Positions 18,442-27,107 of a stretch of 64,000 nt of DNA are shown here, in pieces. The notes under the pieces were generated by a model that was not told where the DNA came from, made no database searches, and saw nothing but the letters and a program-made list of their open reading frames with translations. Positions within the stretch are counted from its first letter, which is position 1. The number at the start of each line of letters is the position of its first letter. This DNA comes from Micromonospora sp. NBC_00389 (GTDB lineage Bacteria; Actinomycetota; Actinomycetes; Mycobacteriales; Micromonosporaceae), in NCBI RefSeq assembly GCF_036059255.1, contig NZ_CP107947.1, positions 6,138,001 to 6,202,000 on the forward strand, written 5' to 3'. Both the position numbers and the translations under genes were made by a program.

Positions 18442-18966
18442 ATGCCCGAGCTGATCGCTCCCACCGTCCGCCTGCACGCCGCCTGGCTCAAGGCGCATGC
18501 CGAGTGGGGTCCCGGCCTCCACGAGGACGGTTTCGGGCTGCGGCCGTCCGACGAGGTGCGCTCGCCTGACGAGTTCGCTGCCTGGGTGGGCCGTCTCACG
18601 GACGAGTCGGACCCGGCGAAGCCGCTGGCCGCTGGACAGGTGCGGTGCACGTACCGATGGATCGTCGAAGGTGACGAGGTGCTCGGTGGGATCGCGCTGC
18701 GGCACGGGCTCGACGACTACCTGTTGCGGGTCGCCGGCCACATCGGTTACGGCATCCGGCCGTTCTCGCGCCGGCGTGGGTTGGCCACCTGGGCGCTGGG
18801 ACGGATGCTCGATGAGGCACGGGCCCTCGGCCTGGATCAGGTGCTCGTCACCTGCGCCGTGGACAACGTCGCCTCAGCGAGGACGATCGAGCACCACGGC
18901 GGTGTCCTCGAGGACATCCGGGACACCGAACACGGCGCGGTGCGCCGGTACTGGATCAAGCTCTAG
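18442..18966 (+). CDS. GNAT-family N-acetyltransferase
   Basis: A 174-residue acetyltransferase. The acetyl-CoA-binding region is visible as GHIGYGIRPFSRRRGLATWALGRMLDEA (about residues 95-122), with the R-R-G-L-A-T form of the Q/R-x-x-G-x-G/A loop, followed by VLVTCAVDNVASARTIEHHGG and a C-terminal RRYWIKL strand. It transfers an acetyl group from acetyl-CoA to an unknown amine. The start is ATG at 18442, 55 bases after the XRE gene. Its 3' end faces the histidine-phosphatase gene. Confidence 0.83.
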   Translation: MPELIAPTVRLHAAWLKAHAEWGPGLHEDGFGLRPSDEVRSPDEFAAWVGRLTDESDPAKPLAAGQVRCTYRWIVEGDEVLGGIALRHGLDDYLLRVAGHIGYGIRPFSRRRGLATWALGRMLDEARALGLDQVLVTCAVDNVASARTIEHHGGVLEDIRDTEHGAVRRYWIKL

Positions 18967-18980
18967 CCCGCCGTCGGCTG

Positions 18981-19613
18981 TCACACACCCCCGGTGTCGC
19001 TGAAGCGTCGCAGGGTCCAGCGGGCCGGCGGCCAGCCGGCGGTGTCGTCGTCCGTGGTCCATTCGGTGATCGAGGCTGCGGCCACCCCCAGGTCGAACGC
19101 CCGGTAGAGCGGCTGAGCGCCGAGCGCGTGGAACGCGCCTTCGACGGTCTCGGTGTGTCCGACCAGCAGCACCGTGGCACCCCGGTGTCGTTGTGCGATC
19201 TCCATGATCGCGCGGCTGACGCGGACGACCAACTCGGCCCAGCTCTCGTTGCCCTTCTCGAACGGCCGGAACACGCCCCCACCCTCCGCCGCGTAGTCGG
19301 CCTGGAACCGGCTGATCGGCAGACCGTCGGCGTACGGCGGCGTGTGCCAGGTGCACAGACCACAGTCCGCGACCGGATTGACGCCCAGCGCCGCGGCGAT
19401 CGGCTGAGCGGTCTGGACGGCCCGGCGCAGCACGGACGAGTACACGGCGGCTGGTCTGTCGGCGGCAAGGTCCACGGCGAGCCGCCGGGCCAACTGGCGA
19501 GCCTGATCGTGGCCCAGGTCCGTCAGGCCCCGGCAACCGTGCGGGCCGCCCACGATCCCCTCGACGTGGTGGATCGACTCGCCATGTCGTACGAAGATCA
19601 GCCGCGTCCGCAT
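18981..19613 (-). CDS. Histidine phosphatase family protein
   Basis: A 210-residue protein of the phosphoglycerate-mutase-like superfamily. The catalytic RHG motif is in LIFVRHGESIHH (residues 6-17), the second Arg in AVYSSVLRRAVQTAQPI, and the second His in VLLVGHTETVEGAF. The catalytic His is transiently phosphorylated to cleave a phosphate ester. The substrate is unknown; the short C-terminal tail is not diagnostic. The start is ATG at 19613. It lies 33 bases downstream of the Ser/Thr kinase gene end on the same strand. Confidence 0.85.
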   Translation of the reverse strand: MRTRLIFVRHGESIHHVEGIVGGPHGCRGLTDLGHDQARQLARRLAVDLAADRPAAVYSSVLRRAVQTAQPIAAALGVNPVADCGLCTWHTPPYADGLPISRFQADYAAEGGGVFRPFEKGNESWAELVVRVSRAIMEIAQRHRGATVLLVGHTETVEGAFHALGAQPLYRAFDLGVAAASITEWTTDDDTAGWPPARWTLRRFSDTGGV

Positions 19614-19646
19614 CGGACCATCATGCCAGCGGCGCTGGTAGATGTA

Positions 19647-21113
19647 TCAGTCGTCCGTACGGCCGGTGGAAAAGCCGTTGGCCTGACTGAGCAGGGCATC
19701 GAGTTGTGCGCCCGTCCGCGCCGACAGCCGGTCCCGGTCCACCAACTCGGCGATGCGTTCCCGCAGCTCGGTGACGTGCTTGGCGCGGTCCTTCGAACGG
19801 CGGCTGAGGTCCTCCAGATCGTCGCGCAGATCCTCGGCGGTCCTCCGGTCGATCTCGCCGCGGGCCTGCGCCTCAGCGAGCACCGCGGCGAACGCGGTGG
19901 TTACCTGCCGCAGGCTGACCGGCACCTGCTGACCGATGGTCGGAGGCGCGGAGCTGCTGGCCGGCGGCGAGGATGGTGCCGCCGGCGTCGGCGACTGGCT
20001 GGTGGTTGACGGTGCCGGGGCGGTGGTCGACGGTGAGTCGGCGACCTGTGACGAGTCGGGCGAGCCGACGCTCTGGGCGAGCAGCGCGCCGAGACCGACC
20101 AGCGCCGCGAGACCGGCCGTGGCCAGCACAGCGAGGGGTCGTCGTGACCGGCGGCGGCGGGGCGGGGCGTCAGCCGGTGTGGGGTGGGGGCGGGCCGCCG
20201 AGCGGTCGATCAGGGTGGGCGGGTGGGCCGAGTGCGCTGACGGCAGGACGCGCAGCATCTCGGTGGGCGGCTCGACCGGCTGGCCGGCACCGAACCGGGT
20301 GGCGAGCTGTGCGGCGGTCGGGCGGCGGGCCGGGTCGGCGGCCAGGCAGGCGATGGTCAGCTCGGCGATGTCGGCTGGCAGGCCGGGCACCCGCAGCGGC
20401 GGGACCGGAGTGCCCCGCCGGTGCACCTCCAGCGCGTCCTCCCAGCTCTGCACGGGCAGCGGTGCCCACCCGGTGAGCGTGCGGTAGAGCAGCGCGCCGA
20501 GGGCGTACACGTCGCTGGCCGGGTCCGGAGGGCCGGCGGCCAGTCGCTCCGGTGCGAAGTAGGCAGGCGTGCCCATCAGCGGCTCGCCGGTCTGGCCGCC
20601 GAGCGGGTGGTGCGGCCCGCCGAGCGCAGCGATGCCGAAGTCGAGCACCTTGGCGCCGGTGTCGGTGAGCATGACGTTGCCCGGCTTGACGTCGCGGTGC
20701 ACCACGCCGATGCGGTGCGCGGCGGCCAGCGCCGCGGCGATCTGCCCGGCCACCCGGACCGCCTCCGGCCAGGGCAGCGGGCCGGTCCGCAGCCGGTCGG
20801 CCAGGTTGTGCCCGTCGACCAGCTCCATCACCAGGTACGGCACCACCGCGCCGCCGGCCAGGGTCGCCTCGCCGTAGTCGTACACCTGGGTCACGTGCGG
20901 GTGGGTCAGCCGGGCGGCCGCGCGGGCCTCGCGCTGGATGGTGGCCCGCAGTTGCGGGTCGGCGGCGAGCTGCCCGGCGAGCACCTTGACGGCGACCGGC
21001 CGGCCGAGGACCTCGTCGTCGGCCCGCCAGACCTCGGACATGCCACCAAGGCCGATCCGCTCGTGCAGTACGTAGCGGTCGTGGAGACGGAGAGTGGGCG
21101 TGAACGGCGACAT
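19647..21113 (-). CDS. Serine/threonine protein kinase, membrane-anchored (PknB type)
   Basis: A 488-residue eukaryotic-type kinase. The kinase domain is at residues about 14-270: glycine loop IGLGGMSEVWRA, Lys in VAVKVL, HRDVKPGNVML catalytic loop, LDFGIAALGG and the PAYFAPE activation segment. A juxtamembrane Pro-rich part leads to one transmembrane helix (LAVLATAGLAALVGLGALLA), then a Ser/Pro/Thr-rich spacer and a charged helical tail (residues about 415-488) that could form a coiled coil. There are no PASTA repeats, so the extracellular sensor differs from PknB. ATG at 21113 is preferred to the upstream start at 21176 because it sits just before the domain. Targets are unknown. Confidence 0.88.
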   Translation of the reverse strand: MSPFTPTLRLHDRYVLHERIGLGGMSEVWRADDEVLGRPVAVKVLAGQLAADPQLRATIQREARAAARLTHPHVTQVYDYGEATLAGGAVVPYLVMELVDGHNLADRLRTGPLPWPEAVRVAGQIAAALAAAHRIGVVHRDVKPGNVMLTDTGAKVLDFGIAALGGPHHPLGGQTGEPLMGTPAYFAPERLAAGPPDPASDVYALGALLYRTLTGWAPLPVQSWEDALEVHRRGTPVPPLRVPGLPADIAELTIACLAADPARRPTAAQLATRFGAGQPVEPPTEMLRVLPSAHSAHPPTLIDRSAARPHPTPADAPPRRRRSRRPLAVLATAGLAALVGLGALLAQSVGSPDSSQVADSPSTTAPAPSTTSQSPTPAAPSSPPASSSAPPTIGQQVPVSLRQVTTAFAAVLAEAQARGEIDRRTAEDLRDDLEDLSRRSKDRAKHVTELRERIAELVDRDRLSARTGAQLDALLSQANGFSTGRTDD

Positions 21114-21244
21114 GGCCTCACCAGTCTGCCTGGCCGCGTCCCCCTCGACCACCCAGGGCGCCCGGTACCGGCCCACTCCTCACCTGCGTACCGAAATGGG
21201 CCGGTGCGCGGTGACGGCGGACCGGCCCCGGGCCGGCGGGTCGG

Positions 21245-21448
21245 CTAGGAGCAGGGGGTTGCGGCGGGCAGCGGTCGCGGCTGGATCCGGTCGGCGAGCC
21301 GGCGCAGGACGACGGCGGTGGCCCGCCGGGACGGCGCGAGCAACGGCGGCCGGACTCGCTCGACCTGGACCGGAGCATCCGGGCGGGCCGAGTTGACGTG
21401 TCGGTTCATCGCGTCGAGGGCGGTGATGTAGCCGGTCGAGTGTTCCAT
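21245..21448 (-). CDS. Small hypothetical protein coupled to a LacI gene
   Basis: A 67-residue protein (MEHSTGYITALDAMNRHVNS...) not recognised as any family. The ATG at 21448 is preceded by GAGGAG with 7-base spacing, and it begins 3 bases after the end of the LacI-family gene, so it is probably translated from the same transcript. The C-terminal half is Arg/Leu-rich (ATAVVLRRLADRI) and could form an amphipathic helix. No signal peptide or metal motif is seen. The good ribosome site and operon spacing support it being real. Confidence 0.5.
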   Translation of the reverse strand: MEHSTGYITALDAMNRHVNSARPDAPVQVERVRPPLLAPSRRATAVVLRRLADRIQPRPLPAATPCS

Positions 21449-21450
21449 GG

Positions 21451-22521
21451 TCAACTCCTCGGGACAGGTCCGGTTGAGGCCCGGACGACGAGTGCGGTGG
21501 GCAGCAGCACGTGGCCGGCCGCGGTGTCCGCGGGCGGGTCGAGCAGTAGTTCGGCGGCGATCCGGCCCTTCTCCTCGGCCGGCTGCCGAACGGTGGTGAG
21601 GCCGGCAGCGGCGGCCTCGGGGATGTCATCGAAGCCGGTCACCGACACCGGCGGGCGCTCGCCGGCCGGTCGCTGGGCCAGGGCGTCCAGCACGCCGAGG
21701 GCGAGCACGTCGGAGCCGGCCAGCACGGCGGTCGGCGGTGTGGGCCCGTCGAACAGCCCGGCGACGGCCGCGGACGCCGCCTGGCGGCTGTTGCCCGGAG
21801 CGTTGACCACGGTCAGCTCGGCCCAGTCGACGCCGACCTCGGCGAACGCGTCGGCGAACCCGGCGAGCCGGCCTCGGGTGGTCGGGTGTACCGCCTCGTT
21901 CACCCCGGACAGGGTGAGTCGGCCGGCCGGCGCGTCGGGCAACACGCCATCGGCGAGCAGGGCCACCCGGCGGTGGCCGAGGCCGGCCACGTGCGCGGCG
22001 ACGCTGCGGGCCGCGGCCCGCTCGTCGATGCCGACGAACCGCTCGTCGGGGCCGGCGTCGTCGCGGGAGGCCGTGCTGACGTACGGCAGCCCGCGATCCC
22101 GGATCACGTCCAACGCCCACTCCTCGTCGGCGACGCAGTAGACGCAGAACCCGTCGACCGCTGCGTTTTCCACCGCCCGCCGGGCGTCGGTCTGCGCCGG
22201 GGGCAGCGGCACCAGCAACATGCTGGTGCCGTGCCGCTCTGCCGCGCTGCCGACCCCGGCGAGGAAGCGGACCGCGAACGGGTCGGTGAAGGCGTACGAC
22301 AACTGCGAGGTGAACAGCACCCCGATCGATCCGACGAAGCCGCGGCGCAGGGAGCGGGCGGTGGGGTTGGGGCCCGGGTAGCCGAGCTGCCGGGCGGCGT
22401 CCAGGATCCGTTCGCGCAGCGCGGCGGAGAGCTGGTCGGGGCGGCTGTAGGCGTTGGAAACGGTGCTGCGCGAGACGCCAACGGCGTCTGCCACGGCTTG
22501 CAGGGTTGGCTTCACCGGCAC
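21451..22521 (-). CDS. LacI-family transcriptional regulator
   Basis: A 356-residue regulator. The HTH at the N-terminus reads LQAVADAVGVSRSTVSNAYSRPDQLS, followed by RILDAARQLGYPGPNPTARSLRRG as hinge. The core is the periplasmic-binding-like sensor (residues about 65-345) with HVAGLGHRRVALLADG and VSVTGFDDIPEAAAAGLTTVRQP. The effector is not predictable. It has a strong candidate operator directly upstream of its start, so it is probably autoregulated. Downstream is a small hypothetical gene 3 bases away. A truncated quinone-reductase remnant upstream may once have been its divergent or neighbouring target. Confidence 0.87.
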   Translation of the reverse strand: MPVKPTLQAVADAVGVSRSTVSNAYSRPDQLSAALRERILDAARQLGYPGPNPTARSLRRGFVGSIGVLFTSQLSYAFTDPFAVRFLAGVGSAAERHGTSMLLVPLPPAQTDARRAVENAAVDGFCVYCVADEEWALDVIRDRGLPYVSTASRDDAGPDERFVGIDERAAARSVAAHVAGLGHRRVALLADGVLPDAPAGRLTLSGVNEAVHPTTRGRLAGFADAFAEVGVDWAELTVVNAPGNSRQAASAAVAGLFDGPTPPTAVLAGSDVLALGVLDALAQRPAGERPPVSVTGFDDIPEAAAAGLTTVRQPAEEKGRIAAELLLDPPADTAAGHVLLPTALVVRASTGPVPRS

Positions 22522-22522
22522 C

Positions 22523-22558
22523 TCTCTGTATCGATCCAGTCTGTATCGATACAGAGAT
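22523..22558. promoter_or_regulatory. Double operator upstream of the LacI gene
   Basis: Two overlapping tctgtatcgat motifs: tctctgtatcgat at 22523-22535 and the palindrome ctgtatcgatacag at 22541-22554. The outer arms (22523-22535 and 22546-22558) are perfect 13-bp inverted repeats. The site begins 1 base upstream of the LacI start codon, suggesting direct repression of its own gene. Confidence 0.65.
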
Positions 22559-22617
22559 TAGCCGGACCGGTCGGCGTCGGTCAATACCGTGCGCCGACCA
22601 ATCCCGTCGTCGAGCCG

Positions 22618-22815
22618 TCAGGGCACCAGCACCAGACGACCCCGCACGCCCCCGGCGGCCAGCCGCTCGTGCGCCACCGCCACCTCGGCCAGTGGCAGCC
22701 GTCCGGCCAACCGCAGGCCGAACTGCCCGTTGTCGACCAGCGCGGACAGCTCGGTCAGCCGGGCGCCGTCGGCGTACACCTCCTGGACCACCACCCGGCT
22801 CCTGAACCGGGGACC
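22618..22815 (-). pseudogene. 3' remnant of a zinc-type alcohol dehydrogenase / quinone reductase
   Basis: About 65 codons ending in a stop match the C-terminus of medium-chain dehydrogenases: LTELSALVDNGQFGLRLAGR, then LPLAEVAVAHERLAAGGVRGRLVLV. The nucleotide-binding and catalytic parts (expected 250 or more residues upstream) are missing, and the frame runs antiparallel-free into the neighbouring methyltransferase end. It is therefore read as a truncated remnant left by a deletion or rearrangement. The NADPH:quinone-reductase-like assignment rests on the final strand-helix motif only. Confidence 0.6.
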
Positions 22816-22838
22816 GACGAGCGCGCCGCCCGACGGGG

Positions 22839-23720
22839 TCAGGGCAGGCGGGCCACCGCGCCGTACATGCTCACCTCGGTCGCCGAGGGGCGCGGCTGCG
22901 GCTCGCTCTCGGCCCGCCACTCGGCGACCGAGGTGATGCCCGGCTCGACCACGTCGAGGTCGGTGAAGAAGCCGGTGAACTCGGCCCGGGTGCGCAGGTT
23001 GATCAGCCCGTGCGGGCCGCCGCCCCTGGCCGCCGCCCTGGCCTCCTCGGCGACCTGCGGGGGCAGGTACTCGTGGGTGGCGTGAGAGGCGGCCAGGTAG
23101 CTGCCGGCCGGCAGCGCGTCGAGCAGCCGCCGCACCAGCGCGTACGGGTCGTCGCCATCCGGCACGAAGTGCAGGACGGCCACCAGCATGAGCCCGACCG
23201 GCCGCGACAGGTCGATGGTGCGCAGCATCTCCGGATGGGTGAGAATCCGCTCGGGGTCGCGCAGGTCGGCGTCGATGTAGGCGGTGGCGCCGTCGGCGGA
23301 ACTGGTCAGCAGCGCGCGGGCGTGGGCGAGCACGATCGGGTCGTTGTCCACATAGACCACCCGGGACTCCGGCGCGATGCCCTGGGCGACCTCGTGGGTG
23401 TTGTCGGCGGTCGGAATGCCGGTGCCGATGTCGAGGAACTGCCGGATGCCGGCCTCGCGGGCCAGGTAGCCCACCGCCCGCCCGAGAAAGCGGCGATTCT
23501 CCAGTGCGGAGATGCGGATGGTCGGGAACGAGGCCGCCATGGCGTCGCCGGACTCCCGGTCGGCCTCGAAGTTGTCCTTGCCGCCCAGCCAGTAGTTGTA
23601 GCGGCGGGCCGGGTGGGGCACCGAGGTGTCGATCCGGTCGCTCGGTACGCCGGCCGTCGCGCCGGGAGCATCGGTGGTCAAGGCTGCCTCCGCGAGTCGG
23701 CGCGCATCGACCGACATCAT
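22839..23720 (-). CDS. SAM-dependent methyltransferase (DUF574 type)
   Basis: A 293-residue protein of the actinobacterial DUF574/PF04672 family. Diagnostic stretches are RIDTSVPHPARRYNYWLGGKDNF near residue 35, FLDIGTGIPTADNTHEVAQ (the SAM-binding GxGxP loop), VVYVDNDPIVLAHARALL, and VAVLHFVPDGDDPYALVRRLL. It is predicted to transfer a methyl group from SAM to an unknown acceptor; many copies occur in actinomycete genomes. Start at the ATG pair at 23720/23717; the frame is open to 23864 but would overlap the next gene. It lies 68 bases downstream of the XRE(DUF5753) gene on the same strand. Confidence 0.85.
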   Translation of the reverse strand: MMSVDARRLAEAALTTDAPGATAGVPSDRIDTSVPHPARRYNYWLGGKDNFEADRESGDAMAASFPTIRISALENRRFLGRAVGYLAREAGIRQFLDIGTGIPTADNTHEVAQGIAPESRVVYVDNDPIVLAHARALLTSSADGATAYIDADLRDPERILTHPEMLRTIDLSRPVGLMLVAVLHFVPDGDDPYALVRRLLDALPAGSYLAASHATHEYLPPQVAEEARAAARGGGPHGLINLRTRAEFTGFFTDLDVVEPGITSVAEWRAESEPQPRPSATEVSMYGAVARLP

Positions 23721-23788
23721 CTGTCCACTGTCACCGGTCGCCGACCATGTTAGTGGCACCCAGGCCCGGGCACCGCCCCGGTCGCCGG

Positions 23789-24676
23789 TCACGCTGGATA
23801 GAGATCCTCCAGCAGCCGTCCGAGGATCTCCGGGGTGCGCTCCGGCGGCTCGGCCTCGACGCACAGCCGCTCCATCGCCACCGCGTAGTAGTCCAGGTCG
23901 TCTCGCTTGTCCAGGTAGATGGCACTGGTGAGCTGTTCGATGTAGACGATGTCGGGCAGCTCCGGGTCACCGAAGCGCAGGATGGTGAACGCTCCCCCGG
24001 CGGCGGCGTGGCCACCGGCGGCGAACGGGATGACCTGGAGGCGGATGTTCGGCGACTTGGTCGCCTCGATCAGCGCGGTCAACTGGTCGCGCATCACCTC
24101 GGCGCCGCCGATCGGGCGGCGCAGCGCCGCCTCGTCCACCACGGCCCAGAGCTGTGGCGGGTGCTCCCGGTGGAGCAACTGCTGGCGCTGCAGTCGCAGG
24201 GCGACCCGCCGGTCGATCTCGGCCGAGCCGGCCGCGCCGTGCCCGAGCAGCACCACCGCGCGGGCGTACTCCCGGGTCTGCAGCAGGCCGGGCACGAACT
24301 GCACCTCGTAGCTGCGGATCAGCGCGGCCGCCGCCTCCAGCCCCAGGTACGACTGGAACCAGGTGGGCAGGACGTCGCCGTAGCGGTGCCACCAGCCGGG
24401 GCTGTTGGCGTCCCGGGCGAGTTTGAGCAGCGCCTCCCGCTCCTGCTCGTCGGTGACCCCGTAGAGGGTGAGCAGGTCCGACACGTCGCGTTCCTTGAAC
24501 CCGACCCGGCCCAGCTCCATCCGACTGATCTTGGATTCGGAGGCCCGGATCTCCCAGCCGGCGCCCTCCCGCGTCACCCCGCTGGACTCCCGCAGCCGGC
24601 GCAGCTGGGCACCGAGCAGGATGCGCAGCACGGTTGGCCCGGTTGTCGGGCCGCCCTCGGCGGGAACCATCGTCAC
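23789..24676 (-). CDS. XRE-family regulator with DUF5753 domain
   Basis: A 295-residue regulator. The N-terminal HTH (residues about 14-70) reads LGAQLRRLRESSGVTREGAG, then SESKISRMELGRVGFK. The rest is the DUF5753 domain with its conserved SYEVQFVPGLLQTREYARAV, LWAVVDEAALRRPIGG and LQVIPFAAGGHAAAGGAFTIL. GTG at 24676 has GGAGG 9 bases upstream; ATG at 24670 is an alternative. It is 140 bases downstream of a DUF397 gene on the same strand. XRE(DUF5753)/DUF397 pairs are common in Streptomyces and Micromonospora and act in developmental regulation; the small protein is thought to modulate the regulator. Confidence 0.88.
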   Translation of the reverse strand: MTMVPAEGGPTTGPTVLRILLGAQLRRLRESSGVTREGAGWEIRASESKISRMELGRVGFKERDVSDLLTLYGVTDEQEREALLKLARDANSPGWWHRYGDVLPTWFQSYLGLEAAAALIRSYEVQFVPGLLQTREYARAVVLLGHGAAGSAEIDRRVALRLQRQQLLHREHPPQLWAVVDEAALRRPIGGAEVMRDQLTALIEATKSPNIRLQVIPFAAGGHAAAGGAFTILRFGDPELPDIVYIEQLTSAIYLDKRDDLDYYAVAMERLCVEAEPPERTPEILGRLLEDLYPA

Positions 24677-24816
24677 GTGCGGACCTCCGGATACCGATCC
24701 ACGCGGTCGGGCACCCCGGCCCGACCGACGTGTAAGCATGCCATGGACCGACAGTGAGATGAACTCCTCCGGACCGGTGAATCAGTCCCGTCGCCGGGAT
24801 GGTCCATCGGCAACGC

Positions 24817-25056
24817 TCAGTTGATCAGATGGTCGAAGTCGCCATCCCGAGCGCCGAGCACGAAGGCCGCGATCTCATCCACCGTGTAGATCAGCGCCGG
24901 CCCCTCCGGATGTCGCGAGTTGCGGACCGCGATGCCCGCTCCGCCGGGCAGTTCGGCGAGTTCGACACAGTTCCCGCTGGGGTTGCTGCGGCGACTCTTC
25001 TTCCAGCTCAGCGGAGGCAACTGATGGATCGGAACGCCATTCGGAGGCTGCTGCAT
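24817..25056 (-). CDS. DUF397-domain protein
   Basis: A 79-residue protein with the complete DUF397 signature: LSWKKSRRSNPSGNCVELAEL (about residues 17-37), then IAVRNSRHPEGPALIYTVDEIAAFVLGARDGDFDHL. Small proteins of this family partner the XRE(DUF5753) regulator found next to them, here 140 bases downstream. ATG at 25056 is chosen because the conserved domain starts shortly after; the frame is open to 25185. The 255-base gap upstream, shared with the divergent GGDEF gene, contains two copies of tgcatctgc (near 25150-25175) that could form a control site. Confidence 0.8.
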   Translation of the reverse strand: MQQPPNGVPIHQLPPLSWKKSRRSNPSGNCVELAELPGGAGIAVRNSRHPEGPALIYTVDEIAAFVLGARDGDFDHLIN

Positions 25057-25311
25057 GAGGGCGTCTTTCTGCTCACGAGCCCGCCGATGCCCGTGGGAGG
25101 AGCGGTGACGGCGAGGGGTGCGGTATCGACATTGGACGGTGCTGCACGTGCATCTGCTATTGCATCTGCACCGGACGGCGAGCATGATAACGCACGTGAA
25201 CGGTGCCCATCCGTTTACGTTGAGTTACCCGAATGGGGCAACCATCAGGAGAAACTGGGCCCGACGCGGCGTGCGCGCCGCGCCGGCCGAGGGCTGGAGG
25301 CGGTCGCGGCG

Positions 25312-25974
25312 ATGGGAGTGTTCGTGCCGGATCCGATGAGTGTCGCCTCCGGCATCTGCGCCGCGGGCGCGCTGCTCTCCTCCTGGCAGCTCCGCCGACG
25401 GGCGCTGCGCGCCGAGGCCGAGATCGAGCACCTCCAGGCCGAGCTCGCCGCCGAGCGGCACGCCGCCAGCCACGACCCGCTCACCGGGCTGCCCAACCGG
25501 CGCGCCTTCTACCGGCTCGCGGCCACCCTGCTCACCGACGCGGCCGGGCAGCCGTTGATCGCCATCGTGCTCGACCTGGACGACTTCAAGCAGATCAACG
25601 ACCGGTACGGGCACGCCGCCGGCGACCAGGTGCTGATCTGCGTGGCCGAGCGGCTGGCCGGGTTCGCTGGCGACAACCTCGTCGCCCGCCTCGGCGGGGA
25701 CGAGTTCGCCGGGCTGCTCGCCAGCCCGACCGTCGATCGGCGCTGGATCGAGCACGCCACCCGGCGGCTCAGCGAGACCCTCGCCGCCCCGATCCGACTG
25801 ACCGGATGCAGCGTCCAGGTGACCGCCTCGGTTGGTCTCGCCCCGGTGACCGGCCCGGCCCAGCTCACCGATGCGCTCAGCCGCGCCGACGCGGCCATGT
25901 ACCAGGCGAAAAGTCTCGGCGGCAGCAGGTCACCCCGGCAGCTCGTCGACATCGCACGTGTGGCCGAGTGCTGA
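25312..25974 (+). CDS. GGDEF-domain diguanylate cyclase
   Basis: A 220-residue protein. A short hydrophobic segment (SVASGICAAGALLSSW, about residues 10-25) may anchor it in the membrane, followed by a helical linker (RALRAEAEIEHLQAELAAERH). The GGDEF domain covers residues about 55-210: HDPLTGLPNRRAFY, metal-binding Asp in IVLDLDDFKQINDRYGH, and the intact active site RLGGDEFAGLL. It should make cyclic di-GMP from two GTP. There is no EAL domain and no full I-site is evident before GGDEF. ATG at 25312 is used, with GGAGG about 14 bases upstream; the next in-frame ATG is 25336. Confidence 0.88.
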   Translation: MGVFVPDPMSVASGICAAGALLSSWQLRRRALRAEAEIEHLQAELAAERHAASHDPLTGLPNRRAFYRLAATLLTDAAGQPLIAIVLDLDDFKQINDRYGHAAGDQVLICVAERLAGFAGDNLVARLGGDEFAGLLASPTVDRRWIEHATRRLSETLAAPIRLTGCSVQVTASVGLAPVTGPAQLTDALSRADAAMYQAKSLGGSRSPRQLVDIARVAEC

Positions 25975-25998
25975 CCGGTCGGGGATCCGCGGGTGGGG

Positions 25999-27012
25999 TC
26001 AACGCACCTGGTCGAGGTCGCGCAGTGCCGCGTCGGCGAGGGTGACCAGGCCGACCGGCGACACCAACCCTCGCACGATCCCCGCTGACCGTGCCCGGTC
26101 GGCCGCGCTCGCGCCGGTGTCCAACGCCTGGCGGGTCCAGTCGCTCAGGTCGTCGAGCGCGCGGACCGCGAGGAACCAGGCCAGGCGGGCCGGGTCGACG
26201 TCGACCCGGCCGTAGCCGGCGAGGACGGCCATCTCCTGCTCGGCGGTGATCGGTGCGAAGGCGAGCACCCCGCCGATGACGAACATCAGGTCACACTCGG
26301 GCGGGGCGAGCACCGCGTCGTCCCAGTCGATCAGCCAGACCTGCCCGTCCGGGCCGAGCAGCAGATTGCCCAGGTGCGGGTCACCGTGGCAGACCACGAC
26401 TGGCCCGGCCGGGTCGGCGGCGCGGCGCTCGACCTCGCGGGTCAGGGCCGACACCCGGTCGGCCACCGCGGACCAGACGCCCGCCAGCTCGGCCAGCAGC
26501 GGGCCGGCGGGGTCGGCCGGGTCCGGGTCGCGCAACCGCTCGGCCATCGCGCGGGTCCCGGCCACGATCGCCGGGTACGCCGCGCCACCGGCCGGCAGCA
26601 GCCGCATCAGCTCGTCGGTCACCGGCACCGCGTGCACCGCGGCCAGCAGTTCGCCGTACGTGCGCCAGTGCGCCTCGGTCATCGGGCCGTCGAGCGCCCG
26701 ATGGTCGGAGACCCAGGGCACCACCGAGAGGCGGCGGCCGTCGCGGTCACCGCACAGCCGCCCGTCGCGGGTACGCAACGGCGCGGGAATGCCCGGCACC
26801 CCCTGCCCGGCCAGGTGCGCCGTCACGACGAGGCCGGCCGGGGTGCCGGCACCGCTCAGCTTGACCGCGTACCGGGTGCCGTCGGCGGCTCGCGCCAGCC
26901 ACAGCCGGGCGTGCTGGTCGGCACCGTGGGTCACCTCGTCCATCGTGGTCAGGTCGAGGCCGAAGTCCGCGCGGATCCAGCCGACCACGTGCCGCGACGC
27001 GTCCTCGATCAT
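25999..27012 (-). CDS. Aminoglycoside-phosphotransferase-family kinase
   Basis: A 337-residue APH-fold protein. The N-lobe Lys is in GTRYAVKLSGAG; the catalytic Brenner motif is in VVVCHGDPHLGNLLLG and the metal-binding Asp in VWLIDWDDAVLAPPECDL. The C-terminal ALDDLSDWTRQALD helix follows. Such proteins phosphorylate small molecules, including antibiotics, choline or sugars; the substrate is not clear. ATG at 27012 fits the domain start; the long upstream open frame overlaps the SRPBCC gene and is not used. It is convergent with the GGDEF gene and 95 bases downstream of the SRPBCC gene. Confidence 0.8.
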   Translation of the reverse strand: MIEDASRHVVGWIRADFGLDLTTMDEVTHGADQHARLWLARAADGTRYAVKLSGAGTPAGLVVTAHLAGQGVPGIPAPLRTRDGRLCGDRDGRRLSVVPWVSDHRALDGPMTEAHWRTYGELLAAVHAVPVTDELMRLLPAGGAAYPAIVAGTRAMAERLRDPDPADPAGPLLAELAGVWSAVADRVSALTREVERRAADPAGPVVVCHGDPHLGNLLLGPDGQVWLIDWDDAVLAPPECDLMFVIGGVLAFAPITAEQEMAVLAGYGRVDVDPARLAWFLAVRALDDLSDWTRQALDTGASAADRARSAGIVRGLVSPVGLVTLADAALRDLDQVR

Positions 27013-27107
27013 GCGGACACCCTGCCATCGGCCGGGCCGCCGGCCCATCGAATTTAGACCGGCGCCGGCCCGAGCGTCGCCGCGCGCGGCACCCGGGCCC
27101 GACCGGC

